DNA from: Litoreibacter albidus
Lineage (GTDB): Bacteria; Pseudomonadota; Alphaproteobacteria; Rhodobacterales; Rhodobacteraceae
Length of the DNA: 64,000 bases
Assembly (NCBI RefSeq): GCF_900107015.1
Contig: NZ_FNOI01000002.1
Location: 186,001-250,000 of the forward strand
Reading direction: 5' to 3'
A model generated the notes under the pieces. That model had not been told where the DNA came from, searched no databases, and was given only the letters and a program-made list of their open reading frames with translations. This document shows, one piece after another, positions 45,110 to 53,626 of this stretch. The position numbers and the translations under genes are program-made. Positions within the stretch are counted from its first letter, which is position 1. Every line of letters begins with the position of its first letter.

Positions 45110-46183
45110 TTAGCGGCTCAGGCCGCCCGCCAAGTTCGGCTGATCCAGCGCGGCAAAGCCGTAATGGCGCAGCCAGCGCAGGTCGCTGTCGAAGAAGGCG
45201 CGCAGGTCGGGGATGCCGTATTTCAGCATAGCCAAACGGTCGATCCCGATCCCGAAGGCAAAGCCTTGGTACTTGTCTGGGTCGATACCCGCTGCGGACA
45301 GCACTTTCGGATGCACCATGCCGGACCCCAGCACCTCCATCCAGTCGTCGCCTTCGCCGATTTTCAGCTGGCCGTCTTTCCATGTGCACTGGATATCCAC
45401 CTCGGCAGAGGGCTCTGTGAACGGGAAGTGCGACGCGCGGAAGCGGGTCTTGATGCCTTCGATTTCGAAGAACGCTTTGAAGAATTCCTCCAGCACCCAC
45501 TTCAGGTTCGCCATGGAGATGTCCGTGTCGATCGCCAAGCCTTCCACCTGATGGAACATCGGGGTGTGGGTCTGGTCGTAGTCGGCGCGGTACACGCGGC
45601 CCGGACAGATGATGCGGATGGGCGCGCCCTGCTCTTGCATGGAGCGGATTTGCACTGGCGAGGTATGCGTGCGCAGCACGTGCGGCGGACGTTCATCACC
45701 TTCGGCGCGGCTCATGTAGAAGGTGTCCATCTCACCGCGTGCGGGGTGATGGCTTGGAATGTTGAGCGCGTCAAAGTTGTGCCAGTCGTCCTCGACCTGC
45801 GGGCCTTCGGCCACGGCAAATCCCAGATCGGCAAAGATCGCGGACACTTCCTCGGCCACTTGGCTGATCGGGTGAATGGTGCCCGCGGGGCGCCCACGGC
45901 CGGGCAAGGTCACATCCAGCCATTCGGTGCGCAGGCGCGCATCAAGGGCGGCGTCGGCCAGTCCGGCCTTCTTGGCGACCAGCGCCGAATTCACTTCGTC
46001 TTTCAGCGCGTTCAGCGCGGGGCCAGCGACTTGGCGCTCCTCCGGTGTCATCTTGCCCAGCTCGCGCATGCGCAGGCTGATCTCGCCTTTTTTGCCCAAG
46101 GCCGCGACCCGCAGATCCTCCAGCGTGGATTCATCTGCCGCGTCGGCAATTTGAGTAAGATACTTGGCTTTCAGATCGTCCAT
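45110..46183 (-). CDS. pheS: Phenylalanine-tRNA ligase alpha subunit
   Basis: A 357-residue catalytic subunit. N-terminal coiled coil (about 1-90), then the class II core with motif 2 ([13 protein letters not shown]) and motif 3 ([17 protein letters not shown]). [16 protein letters not shown] lies in between. It forms the alpha2beta2 enzyme with PheT. The usual pheST adjacency is broken here. Confidence 0.97.
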   Translation of the reverse strand: MDDLKAKYLTQIADAADESTLEDLRVAALGKKGEISLRMRELGKMTPEERQVAGPALNALKDEVNSALVAKKAGLADAALDARLRTEWLDVTLPGRGRPAGTIHPISQVAEEVSAIFADLGFAVAEGPQVEDDWHNFDALNIPSHHPARGEMDTFYMSRAEGDERPPHVLRTHTSPVQIRSMQEQGAPIRIICPGRVYRADYDQTHTPMFHQVEGLAIDTDISMANLKWVLEEFFKAFFEIEGIKTRFRASHFPFTEPSAEVDIQCTWKDGQLKIGEGDDWMEVLGSGMVHPKVLSAAGIDPDKYQGFAFGIGIDRLAMLKYGIPDLRAFFDSDLRWLRHYGFAALDQPNLAGGLSR

Positions 46184-46391
46184 GACGGCCCCCGATTTGG
46201 TGTTACCGTTCTGCTATCCGCCAGTCGGCACGATTGCAAGTACACGGCGGGGCGTGGCCCAAGGGACTCACAGGCGTGAAATGTGGCGGATTTACCAAAC
46301 CAAGCGCTGATGAAGGTTCAAAACACAAAATAATGTGTGTACGTATACGCCCGACGGCTGCTGATTTTTGCAGCACGCACTGGGGAAAGCA

Positions 46392-46601
46392 ATGCAGGCC
46401 ACTGTTTACGCCCACCGCATCAAGGCGGTGCTGCAACACAGCGTTGTCGAGCTGGGGTTAACCCTGTCCATTGACGACGAAAGCGCCCAGGTTTCCCTAT
46501 CCCAGAACGAAGCGACCCTGCGCGACGTCGCCAAAACCCTTGGCATCCAGATCGACATTCAGAAATCCACGAACGCAACGACGGTGACATTTTATCGGTA
46601 G
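46392..46601 (+). CDS. Small hypothetical protein
   Basis: A 69-residue soluble protein, alternating strand/helix, with no Cys and no signal. Start ATG 46392 has a GGGGAAAG ribosome site; an in-frame ATG at 46368 is weaker. No family recognised. It precedes the OmpA-like gene by 24 bases on the same strand, so the two may be co-transcribed. The upstream region holds ACACA/TGTGT arms (46323-46340) of unknown meaning. Confidence 0.5.
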   Translation: MQATVYAHRIKAVLQHSVVELGLTLSIDDESAQVSLSQNEATLRDVAKTLGIQIDIQKSTNATTVTFYR

Positions 46602-46625
46602 TACGAGTACAGAGTGAGTAAGTAG

Positions 46626-47363
46626 ATGGTATTGTTAACGAGACTTAAGGCGGCAGTTTTTCACGCCAAAACCCTATGGCGGACCCACGGTTACCGCCGC
46701 GACCCCGCGCTGGCCAAGGCTGATTTCGAGCGAACGGCGATCATCGCCGCCCTTGCGTTCATGCTGGTCTGCGCGCTGTCCTTCATCGCCATGCAACGCG
46801 TTAACGCGCCTGCCCCCGTCGCGGTCATCGTCCCAGCGCCACCCCCAACGCCGGAGCCTGAACCGGAAGTCGCAGAGGTTGCCCTGCCCGTCCCCACGCC
46901 GGAGCCGATTGCCTTGCCCGTGGTGCAAGCCGCCGCAGTGATCGCGCCACCTGCGCCAGCCCCCGCTCCTGCGCCTGTGCCCGCCGCGCCGGATTGCATC
47001 ACCGAGTTACGCCAAATCACCAACAACGCGACCTTTTATTTCGGCATCGGCAGCGCGGAGCTGAGCGGCGCGGACCTTGTGCGCCTGTCGCGGCTGGGCC
47101 GCATGGCCAACGCCTGCCCCGAGGCGCGTATCCAGATCACCGGCCACTCCGACACCACGGGCAGCGACCTGATCAACTTCGACATCAGTTGGAAACGCGC
47201 CGACAGCACGATGAACGCCTTGGCGCAGCTCGGGCTGGACATCACCCAGTTCGAGCCCGTGGGCTTTGGCGCGCGCACCCCGCTGTCCCAAGGCGGCAGC
47301 ACCGACGACGACCGCAACCGCCGCGTGGAATTTGTTGTGCTGCGCGATGACGCCCGCAATTAA
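46626..47363 (+). CDS. OmpA-family peptidoglycan-binding protein
   Basis: A 245-residue protein anchored by one membrane helix (about 37-57), followed by a long Pro/Ala/Val/Glu-rich linker (about 60-122) and an OmpA/MotB C-terminal domain (about 128-245). The domain contains FGIGSAEL, ITGHSDTTGS and the diaminopimelate-contact region NFDISWKRADS (usually NxxLSxxRA). It would tie the inner membrane to peptidoglycan. Followed by a small membrane gene. Confidence 0.88.
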   Translation: MVLLTRLKAAVFHAKTLWRTHGYRRDPALAKADFERTAIIAALAFMLVCALSFIAMQRVNAPAPVAVIVPAPPPTPEPEPEVAEVALPVPTPEPIALPVVQAAAVIAPPAPAPAPAPVPAAPDCITELRQITNNATFYFGIGSAELSGADLVRLSRLGRMANACPEARIQITGHSDTTGSDLINFDISWKRADSTMNALAQLGLDITQFEPVGFGARTPLSQGGSTDDDRNRRVEFVVLRDDARN

Positions 47364-47377
47364 GCCAAGGACGTATC

Positions 47378-47596
47378 ATGCTTAACTTCCTGATCTTGCT
47401 GTTCGCGATGAGCGCCAGTGGCGCTATCGGCTTCTACCTTGCACGCGAACGTTACTTGGGTGACGGCAAACGGGAGGTGCGCGCCTTGGGGGCGGAGCTT
47501 GCGAAACTGCGCCGCCGTTCACAAAGCGCGGACGCGCAGACGGCGCGGCTCAGAACAGAATGCGACCGGCTGAAACGCGCTACACGGAAATCGTGA
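47378..47596 (+). CDS. Small membrane protein with coiled coil
   Basis: A 72-residue protein with an N-terminal membrane helix (about 2-22) and a highly charged coiled coil (about 30-68), a layout resembling small divisome-type proteins though no homology is claimed. It follows the OmpA-like gene by 14 bases and its end overlaps the convergent BLUF gene by 17 bases. Confidence 0.6.
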   Translation: MLNFLILLFAMSASGAIGFYLARERYLGDGKREVRALGAELAKLRRRSQSADAQTARLRTECDRLKRATRKS

Positions 47597-48017
47597 GCTT
47601 GGTCGGCGCGGCCTCCAGCGACAGGTCTTGCAGGGCGTCCAGCAGATTGTCGACGTTCACGGTTTCGGGGTTGACCTGCGCGGTGCTGAAATAGCGCAAG
47701 AAGGCCTTGCGCGTCTGCGCCGTCATCCCCTGATGCAGCCCCATCGGGTGATCGGGGAACATCCGCTCCCGCACGTCGCCAAACGACATGATGATGATGT
47801 TGGAATGCCGAGGGTCGCGCATGATCCGCAAAAGCAGGGCCGACACCTCCAGCCGACCACCCTCCACAACCTGAATGAAGTGATCGCCGTTATAGTGCAA
47901 AAATCCGGTTAGATTGGTGCGGGCGTTGGTGCGCTTGCAGGTCTCCACCAGCGCCGTCACGTCCATATGCTCGGACGGGTTCCGCTGGCTGTAATACACA
48001 AGACGGGTGAGGTTCAT
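47580..48017 (-). CDS. BLUF-domain blue-light sensor protein
   Basis: A 145-residue single-domain photoreceptor that should bind FAD. The key residues are all present: Tyr8 (LVYYSQ), Asn31 (NARTNLTGFL) and Gln49 (FIQVVEG), which support the light-driven hydrogen-bond switch. About 50 residues follow the BLUF core and form the usual C-terminal helical cap, with no output domain, so it must signal through a partner protein. The ATG at 48017 gives a canonical N terminus. Confidence 0.9.
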   Translation of the reverse strand: MNLTRLVYYSQRNPSEHMDVTALVETCKRTNARTNLTGFLHYNGDHFIQVVEGGRLEVSALLLRIMRDPRHSNIIIMSFGDVRERMFPDHPMGLHQGMTAQTRKAFLRYFSTAQVNPETVNVDNLLDALQDLSLEAAPTKLTISV

Positions 48018-48120
48018 GCTGGCCTCCGATGGGTAATCGTTAAACTGATACGCGCTACACCACATTTAGTAGTGCGCCGCGCCCCCGTTGGCAACAACTG
48101 GCACAAAACCACCCCAAAAC

Positions 48121-48157
48121 GAAAAACGCCGCCCTAGTTTCCTAGAACGGCGCAAAA
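48121..48157 (-). terminator. Terminator of rpmI-rplT
   Basis: CGCCGTTCTAG and CTAGGGCGGCG (minus strand) pair over an 11-bp stem with a GAAA loop and are followed by TTTTTC, about 30 bases after the rplT stop. Confidence 0.85.
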
Positions 48158-48185
48158 CACATCTGTCATCCAGATGAGTGTATTC

Positions 48186-48548
48186 TTAAGCCAGTGCGGC
48201 TTTCGCTTTTTCGACCACTACCGCGAATGCGTCAGGCTCGTTCACAGCCAAGTCAGCCAGCACTTTGCGGTCAACTTCGATGCCAGCCAATGTCAGGCCG
48301 TTGATGAAGCGCGAGTATGTCAGTGCTTCGTCGATTGCGCGGCAACCAGCGTTGATCCGTTGGATCCACAGCGCGCGGAAGTTGCGCTTGCGGTTCTTGC
48401 GGTCACGGGTCGCGTATTGGTTCGCCTTGTCGACCGCCTGCGTTGCAACGCGGAAGGTGTTCTTGCGGCGACCTTGGTAGCCTTTAGCGGCTTTGATGAT
48501 TTTCTTGTGGCGTGCGTGGGTTACGACGCCGGATGTAACTCTGGACAT
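48186..48548 (-). CDS. rplT: 50S ribosomal protein L20
   Basis: A 120-residue, very basic ribosomal protein needed early in 50S assembly. The start [17 protein letters not shown] and [16 protein letters not shown] region are characteristic. It follows rpmI by 12 bases and ends at a strong terminator. Confidence 0.98.
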   Translation of the reverse strand: MSRVTSGVVTHARHKKIIKAAKGYQGRRKNTFRVATQAVDKANQYATRDRKNRKRNFRALWIQRINAGCRAIDEALTYSRFINGLTLAGIEVDRKVLADLAVNEPDAFAVVVEKAKAALA

Positions 48549-48560
48549 ATCAAATTCTCC

Positions 48561-48761
48561 TTAGCGCGCGTATGGCATGTATTTTTTCACGATTTTTTCA
48601 TCTGCTGCGCAGAGAATTGTCGTGCCGCGCGCGGTGCGGATAAACTTGGTGGAGCGCTTGATCATGCCGTGGCGTTTGCCCGCTTGACCCGCTTTGACGC
48701 GGCCGGAGGCCGTCATCGAGAAGCGCTTCTTAGCGCCTGATTTCGTCTTCATCTTCGGCAT
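48561..48761 (-). CDS. rpmI: 50S ribosomal protein L35
   Basis: A 66-residue ribosomal protein starting [14 protein letters not shown], with GAGAT and AAGGAG-type ribosome site just upstream. The frame continues 30 codons upstream but the family start is unambiguous. First gene of the rpmI-rplT transcript; infC is not adjacent. Confidence 0.98.
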   Translation of the reverse strand: MPKMKTKSGAKKRFSMTASGRVKAGQAGKRHGMIKRSTKFIRTARGTTILCAADEKIVKKYMPYAR

Positions 48762-48838
48762 TTCCATCTCCTTAAAGATACGAGTGGTATTACGCGCGAC
48801 TCGGCATGCCATTCGCCGGACGCACGGGTTGAGCGCGT

Positions 48839-48867
48839 GTCGTAGGGCCAAAGCGCCCCCGTTGCAA
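48839..48867 (-). promoter_or_regulatory. Putative promoter of rpmI-rplT
   Basis: TTGCAA (48867-48862) and TACGAC (48844-48839) on the minus strand are 17 bases apart, giving a 5' leader of about 70 bases. Pattern match only. Confidence 0.35.
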
Positions 48868-48893
48868 GCCTAGGATTCCGGTTTGTGGCCGCT

Positions 48894-49118
48894 TTAGCGC
48901 ACAAACCTTGCAACGACCTTGGTGAAAACCTCCGGCAAGTCCGAAATCACATAGCCACCAGGCACATTGTAGAGTGCATAGACGATCATCCCGCCGGAGA
49001 TCACGGCTGCGACAGCCGCAACACGTGGCGCACCGCCATCAAGGAACGCCGACAGCATGGCCGGTATGGTGAGCACCCCGATAACGATGCCCAACACAAG
49101 AATAAGATCGTAATCCAA
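48894..49118 (-). CDS. Small two-helix membrane protein
   Basis: A 74-residue hydrophobic protein with two membrane segments (about 4-26 and 30-50) and a short tail. No family is recognised. It lies 30 bases after pyk on the same strand and is probably co-transcribed. Codon use is like the neighbours. Confidence 0.65.
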   Translation of the reverse strand: MDYDLILVLGIVIGVLTIPAMLSAFLDGGAPRVAAVAAVISGGMIVYALYNVPGGYVISDLPEVFTKVVARFVR

Positions 49119-49148
49119 AATCGCCTCCTACAATAGGAATGCGCTTAT

Positions 49149-50600
49149 CTACTCAGGATCAGAGCTGTAAATCAACCTTTCCTCGCAAGGCGCTACGCGA
49201 AGAATGTTGGTGGTTCCAGGCTGGTTGAACGGCACACCGGCGGTGACGACGATCTGATCTTCCTCGCTGGCAAAACCGTCCTCGCGCGCGGCACGGGCGG
49301 CGCTGACAACGGCGGTTTTGAACCGCTCCACCTTGCCGAAGGTCAGCACGCAGTGTGTGCCCCAGCTCAGTGCCAGACGGCGTGCGGTGCCAACAAGCGG
49401 CGTCAGGGCGATGATCGGAACATGGGGGCGTTCGCGCGACACCAGCAGCGCGGTCGTGCCGGACTGGGTGAAGCAGCAAATGGCCTTGATGTTGGTGGTT
49501 TCTGCAATCTCGCGCGCCGCCACAACGATCCCGTCGGCCACGGTGGTTTTCTTGCCGCCGCGTTGGGCCGCGATGATTTCCAGATAGTTCGGGTCATTCT
49601 CGACCTCGATGGCCACGTTGTTCATCGTGGTCACCGCCTCGATCGGGTAGCTCCCCGCCGCGGATTCTGCGGACAACATGATCGCATCCGTGCCCTCATA
49701 GATAGCCGTCGCCACGTCAGAGACTTCGGCGCGGGTCGGGATCGGGCTGTCGATCATCGATTCCAGCATTTGCGTCGCGACGATCACCGGCTTGGCCACC
49801 TTACGGCAGCGGCGGATCAGGCGCTTCTGGATCGGCGGCACATTTTGCACCGGAAGCTCCACGCCCAAGTCGCCACGGGCGACCATGATGCCGTCAGACA
49901 CGGCCAGAATTTCGTCGAAGGCTTCGACCGCCGCAGGCTTTTCGATTTTCGACAAGATGGCTGCACGGCCATCGGCCAGCGCGCGGGCTTCCGCCACATC
50001 TTCGGGGCGCTGCACGAAGGACAGCGCCAGCCAGTCCACGCCAAGCTGGCAGACGAATTCCAAATCCTTGCGGTCCTTGTCGGACAAAGCCGCCAGCGGC
50101 AGCAGCACATCGGGCACGTTCACGCCCTTACGGTTGGAGATCGTGCCCCCCACAACGACTTCGCAGTTCGCGAAATCCTTGCCGCAGTCTTTGACCTTCA
50201 AGCGGATTTTGCCGTCGTTCACCAGCAAGCTGGAGCCGGGCTCCAGCGCGGCGAAAATTTCGGTGTGTGGCAGCTGCACGCGGGTGGCGTCACCCTCTGC
50301 GTCATCAAGGTCCAGACGGAACGGCGCGCCGACAACCAGCTCCTCCTCGCCATTGGCAAAAACGCCGACACGCAGCTTTGGCCCCTGAAGGTCGGCCAGA
50401 ATGGAGATCGGGCGGCCGGTGTCTTTTTCGATCTGGCGGATAATTTCGTGGCGCACGCGGATTTCGCTGTGATCGCCGTGCGACATGTTCAAACGGAACA
50501 CATCTGCGCCAGCCTCGAACAGGGCGCGGATCATTTCATAATCGTTAGACGCCGGTCCAAGAGTGGCCACTATCTTTACTTTACGTAGTCTTCTTTTCAT
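49149..50600 (-). CDS. pyk: Pyruvate kinase
   Basis: A 483-residue glycolytic enzyme converting phosphoenolpyruvate and ADP to pyruvate and ATP. N-terminal KIVATLGPAS, the PEP/metal site MVARGDLGVE and the K+-site region are present; the active-site signature ILSKIEKPAAVEAFDEI lies near residue 215. Start MKRRLRKVKIV at 50600 with GAGGGA upstream; the 19-codon upstream extension is not family-like. Confidence 0.97.
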   Translation of the reverse strand: MKRRLRKVKIVATLGPASNDYEMIRALFEAGADVFRLNMSHGDHSEIRVRHEIIRQIEKDTGRPISILADLQGPKLRVGVFANGEEELVVGAPFRLDLDDAEGDATRVQLPHTEIFAALEPGSSLLVNDGKIRLKVKDCGKDFANCEVVVGGTISNRKGVNVPDVLLPLAALSDKDRKDLEFVCQLGVDWLALSFVQRPEDVAEARALADGRAAILSKIEKPAAVEAFDEILAVSDGIMVARGDLGVELPVQNVPPIQKRLIRRCRKVAKPVIVATQMLESMIDSPIPTRAEVSDVATAIYEGTDAIMLSAESAAGSYPIEAVTTMNNVAIEVENDPNYLEIIAAQRGGKKTTVADGIVVAAREIAETTNIKAICCFTQSGTTALLVSRERPHVPIIALTPLVGTARRLALSWGTHCVLTFGKVERFKTAVVSAARAAREDGFASEEDQIVVTAGVPFNQPGTTNILRVAPCEERLIYSSDPE

Positions 50601-50833
50601 CTCAGTCCCTCGGCCAGCGAATGTTAGCGGTATCATATGACGGAATTCGCACCCCACCGCAACTGGCGCTTCCTCTTATTGAAGGGTATTCTGCGCAGAA
50701 TTGTAACAGTCAAAACAACAAGTGGCTGCAAAAGTTGGCAAATCCGCGCGGCGCATCCTACATGCAGCCTATACGGCCCTCGCCGCTTCGAACTGCCGCA
50801 TTTGCCCGACACAGCCCTGAAGGAACGCAGACA

Positions 50834-51133
50834 ATGGACGCCCAAACAAAGCTGGAACTGGAAGCCGCCGCCTTCCGCACCCTACAAGCGCACCTGCAAC
50901 GGCGCACGGATGTTCAGAATATCGACATGATGAACCTCGCAGGGTTTTGTCGCAACTGCCTGAGCCGCTGGTATCAGGAAGCCGCAAACGAGCGCGGCAT
51001 CGAGATGACCAAAGCCGAGGCGCGTGAAGAATTCTACGGCATGCCATTCGACGCATGGCGCGAGGCGCATCAGACCGATGCCAGTGACAGTCAGAAAGCA
51101 GCCTTCGAGGTTGCGCATAAAGACGCCACATAA
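50834..51133 (+). CDS. DUF1244 family protein
   Basis: A 99-residue soluble protein. LAGFCRNCLSRWYQEAANERG and YGMPFDAWREAHQ are hallmarks of DUF1244; the CxxC suggests metal binding but no function is established. The ATG at 50834 fits the family length; the frame runs on upstream through non-family sequence. The 233-base gap before it carries the divergent pyk promoter region. Confidence 0.88.
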   Translation: MDAQTKLELEAAAFRTLQAHLQRRTDVQNIDMMNLAGFCRNCLSRWYQEAANERGIEMTKAEAREEFYGMPFDAWREAHQTDASDSQKAAFEVAHKDAT

Positions 51134-51190
51134 CTGTGAATTGGGGCTTGCCCGCAGCTGTGCTACACTCGACGCTTAAAGGAGACCCAG

Positions 51191-51451
51191 ATGAAACGCC
51201 TGATCCTGACCGCAACATTGGCCGCACTGGCCCTACCCGCCGCTGCCAGCCAGTCGCCCATGCGTGACCACCTGAAAAACGAGCTGCCGACATGGGGCTA
51301 CAGCGACGTGGACGTCGACGGGCTGACCCGTGCGCAGGTTGTGCACATCAACCACCTGCTGCATAGCAACAAGACACCTGCGCAAATTCGTGGCAACATC
51401 GGCGCGGTTTTGGGGGACAGCTTGCTCAAATCGCTGTTCGGCCGCAAATGA
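51191..51451 (+). CDS. Small exported protein, copy 1
   Basis: An 86-residue protein with a signal peptide (about 1-19, AAAS cleavage region) and a mature helical domain of about 67 residues. Preceded by a good AAAGGAGA ribosome site. The next gene encodes a similar protein and overlaps by 4 bases. I do not recognise the family; both copies share a L-x-x-W-G/N-x-x-x-V-D-x-x-x-L-T pattern followed by a helix and an I/L-L-G end. Confidence 0.65.
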   Translation: MKRLILTATLAALALPAAASQSPMRDHLKNELPTWGYSDVDVDGLTRAQVVHINHLLHSNKTPAQIRGNIGAVLGDSLLKSLFGRK

Positions 51452-51714
51452 TCCGCGCTGCGCTTGTTGCAAGCCTGCTCGCGTTAGGCACACCTGTCGC
51501 GGCAGGCCCGAACCAACAGCTTTTGCGTTCTATCGAGCACCGGTTGGCGGCGTGGAACGTGGGTGAAGTGGATTACGCCGCGCTGACCACGTCGCAAGCC
51601 GCAGCGCTTCACATGAAGCTGACAAACGCGCCGTCGCGCTTTTCCGGACGGGCGCATATGTTCCGTCAAGAACTCATGACGATCTTAGGCTGGGATGGCA
51701 GCGAGAAAAAGTAA
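51448..51714 (+). CDS. Small exported protein, copy 2
   Basis: An 88-residue protein starting inside the stop of copy 1 (ATGA). Signal peptide about 1-19, mature domain of about 69 residues with AAWNVGEVDYAALT aligning with PTWGYSDVDVDGLT of copy 1. It looks like a diverged tandem duplicate with translational coupling, so the two products may form a heteromer. Function unknown. Followed by twin hairpins. Confidence 0.65.
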   Translation: MIRAALVASLLALGTPVAAGPNQQLLRSIEHRLAAWNVGEVDYAALTTSQAAALHMKLTNAPSRFSGRAHMFRQELMTILGWDGSEKK

Positions 51715-51723
51715 TGAGGCTTA

Positions 51724-51771
51724 ACCAGACTTTCATAGAAAGTCTGGTCCCAAATTCTCTGGGAGAATTTG
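51724..51771. repeat. Twin perfect hairpins
   Basis: An 11-bp stem (ACCAGACTTTC, 51724-51734, with GAAAGTCTGGT, 51738-51748) is followed after 2 bases by a 9-bp stem (CAAATTCTC, 51751-51759, with GAGAATTTG, 51763-51771); both loops are 3 bases. No T run is present. It lies between two convergent genes and could be a bidirectional transcript end or a REP-like dispersed element. Confidence 0.7.
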
Positions 51772-51779
51772 ACCGCGCC

Positions 51780-52637
51780 CTACAGCGCCTGCTTCATGCT
51801 TTCTTCGAGGTAGATTTCGCGCAAACGCGCGGCTGACTTCCCTGGCTTCCCGTCACCCAGCATCACCCCGTCAACCTCGACAACCGGCATCACGAATGTA
51901 GACGCCGAAGTGATAAACGCCTCATCAGCGGTCTTGGCCTCTTCAATCGTGAAAGGGCGTTCTTCAATTTGCATCTGCGCCGCCTCGGCGTAGGCCAGAA
52001 CCGCAGCACGGGTGATGCCATGCAAAATCTCGGACCCGAGGTGGCGGGTGATGATCTTACCGTCCTTCACGATGTAGGCGTTGTTGGAGCTGCCTTCGGT
52101 CACATGCCCGTCCTCAACCAGCCACGCGTCATCGACACCCGCAGCTTTGGCCATCATTTTCGCCATCGATGGAAACAAAAGCTGCGTCGTTTTGATATCG
52201 CGGCGCGCCCAGCGTTGGTCATCGACGGAGATGACCTTCATGCCCGTCGCAATCTTCGGGCTATTGAGCAGGTTCGCCGTTTGGGTGAACAGCACAATCG
52301 TTGGCGTCACATCCTCGGACGGGAAGGCAAAGTCACGATCACCGGGATTGCCGCGTGAAATCTGCAGGTAGATCATACCTTCGGCCAGATCGTTGCGTTT
52401 CACCAACTCGCGGTGAACCTCCAGCAGGTCCTCCGTGGAGATCGGGTTCTTCATTTGCAATTCATCAAGCGACCGCTTCAGCCGTGCCGCGTGACCATCA
52501 AAGGCAAGTATCTTCCCGTCGAGGATCGACGTCACCTCATACACCGCATCGGCAAACAGGAAGCCGCGATCAAATACGGAAACTTTCGCGTCTTCTTCGG
52601 GCAAATATTCCCCGTTCACATATACGGTGCGGCTCAT
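51780..52637 (-). CDS. dat: D-amino-acid transaminase
   Basis: A 285-residue fold-type IV PLP enzyme. The Schiff-base Lys lies in RRDIKTTQLLFP near 145 and phosphate/PLP contacts in EGSSNNAYIV. The N terminus VYVNGEYLPEEDAKVSVFDRGF is typical of D-amino-acid rather than branched-chain transaminases (RDIKT, SSN). It starts 4 bases after dgcA, so they form one operon. Likely reaction: D-Ala plus 2-oxoglutarate to pyruvate plus D-Glu, feeding the next two enzymes. Confidence 0.88.
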   Translation of the reverse strand: MSRTVYVNGEYLPEEDAKVSVFDRGFLFADAVYEVTSILDGKILAFDGHAARLKRSLDELQMKNPISTEDLLEVHRELVKRNDLAEGMIYLQISRGNPGDRDFAFPSEDVTPTIVLFTQTANLLNSPKIATGMKVISVDDQRWARRDIKTTQLLFPSMAKMMAKAAGVDDAWLVEDGHVTEGSSNNAYIVKDGKIITRHLGSEILHGITRAAVLAYAEAAQMQIEERPFTIEEAKTADEAFITSASTFVMPVVEVDGVMLGDGKPGKSAARLREIYLEESMKQAL

Positions 52638-52641
52638 GTCG

Positions 52642-53607
52642 TTATCCCCATAGCTCGGGCTTGGGCGCGTGAACGCCAGCCTCGTCAAAATTCAAAGGTG
52701 CCTTGCGGTCTTCGGCCAGAAGTAGCGGCCCGTCAAGGTCGGTGTAGGCCACGCCTTGCGCCAAAATCGTGGCGGGCGCCATCGCCAGAGAAGACCCGAC
52801 CATACAGCCGACCATCACACCGTAGCCCTGCGCCAACCCTGCGTCTTTCAGCGCGAGCGCTTCGGTCAGGCCACCGGCCTTGTCCAGCTTGATGTTGATC
52901 ACGTCATATTTGCCCTTCAAGGACGGCAGGGACGCGCGGTCGTGGCAGGCCTCATCTGCGCAGACGGGCAGCGGGCGGGCGATTTCGGAGAGCATATCGT
53001 CGGCCCCTGCGGGCAGCGGCTGCTCCACCAGCTTCACCCCGAGACGCACCAGATGCGGGGCCAGTTCGGTGTAGACCTCGGCCGTCCAGCCTTCGTTCGC
53101 ATCGATGATGATCGGCGTGTCCGGTGCGCCACGGCGCACGGCTTCCAAGCGGGGCATGTCATCGGGTGTGCCCAGCTTGATTTTGAGCAACGGGCGGTCG
53201 CTGTTCTTGCGGGCGCTGGCTTCCATGGCGTCGGGCTCCCCCAGCGACAGGGTGTAGGCCGTGATTTCCGGCTTGGGTTCGGGCAAGCCCAAAATGTCCC
53301 ACACGCGCACACCCTTGGACTTAGCCTCCCAATCCCACAGCGCGCAATCCACGGCGTTGCGTGCCGCGCCCGCTGGCAGGGCGCCTTGCAACGCGGCGCG
53401 GGTGATCTCGGACGGAAGGGACAGGATTTCCTCAATCACGGAATCCAGCGTTTCGCCGTAGCGGGCGTAGGGGACGCATTCGCCTTGCCCAACCACGCCG
53501 TCACGGTCGACGCGGGCGGTGAGAACTTGGGCTTCGGTGCGAGAGCCGCGCGAGATGGTAAACACCTCCGCCAGCTGGAACACATCCTTGGTGACTGTGA
53601 TGCTCAT
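52642..53607 (-). CDS. dgcA: N-acetyl-D-glutamate racemase DgcA (dipeptide-epimerase-like)
   Basis: A 321-residue enolase-superfamily protein. The catalytic Lys pair is in LLKIKLG and INIKLDKAGG, metal ligands in IIIDANEGW, LVEQPLPAG and VCADEACHD. The sequence is of the L-Ala-D/L-Glu epimerase group, but the adjacent dgcN indicates the DgcN-DgcA pathway, where DgcA racemises N-acetyl-D-Glu to N-acetyl-L-Glu. A true muropeptide epimerase role cannot be excluded. Confidence 0.88.
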   Translation of the reverse strand: MSITVTKDVFQLAEVFTISRGSRTEAQVLTARVDRDGVVGQGECVPYARYGETLDSVIEEILSLPSEITRAALQGALPAGAARNAVDCALWDWEAKSKGVRVWDILGLPEPKPEITAYTLSLGEPDAMEASARKNSDRPLLKIKLGTPDDMPRLEAVRRGAPDTPIIIDANEGWTAEVYTELAPHLVRLGVKLVEQPLPAGADDMLSEIARPLPVCADEACHDRASLPSLKGKYDVINIKLDKAGGLTEALALKDAGLAQGYGVMVGCMVGSSLAMAPATILAQGVAYTDLDGPLLLAEDRKAPLNFDEAGVHAPKPELWG

Positions 53608-53626
53608 GGCGCGGCTCTCCTTTTAG

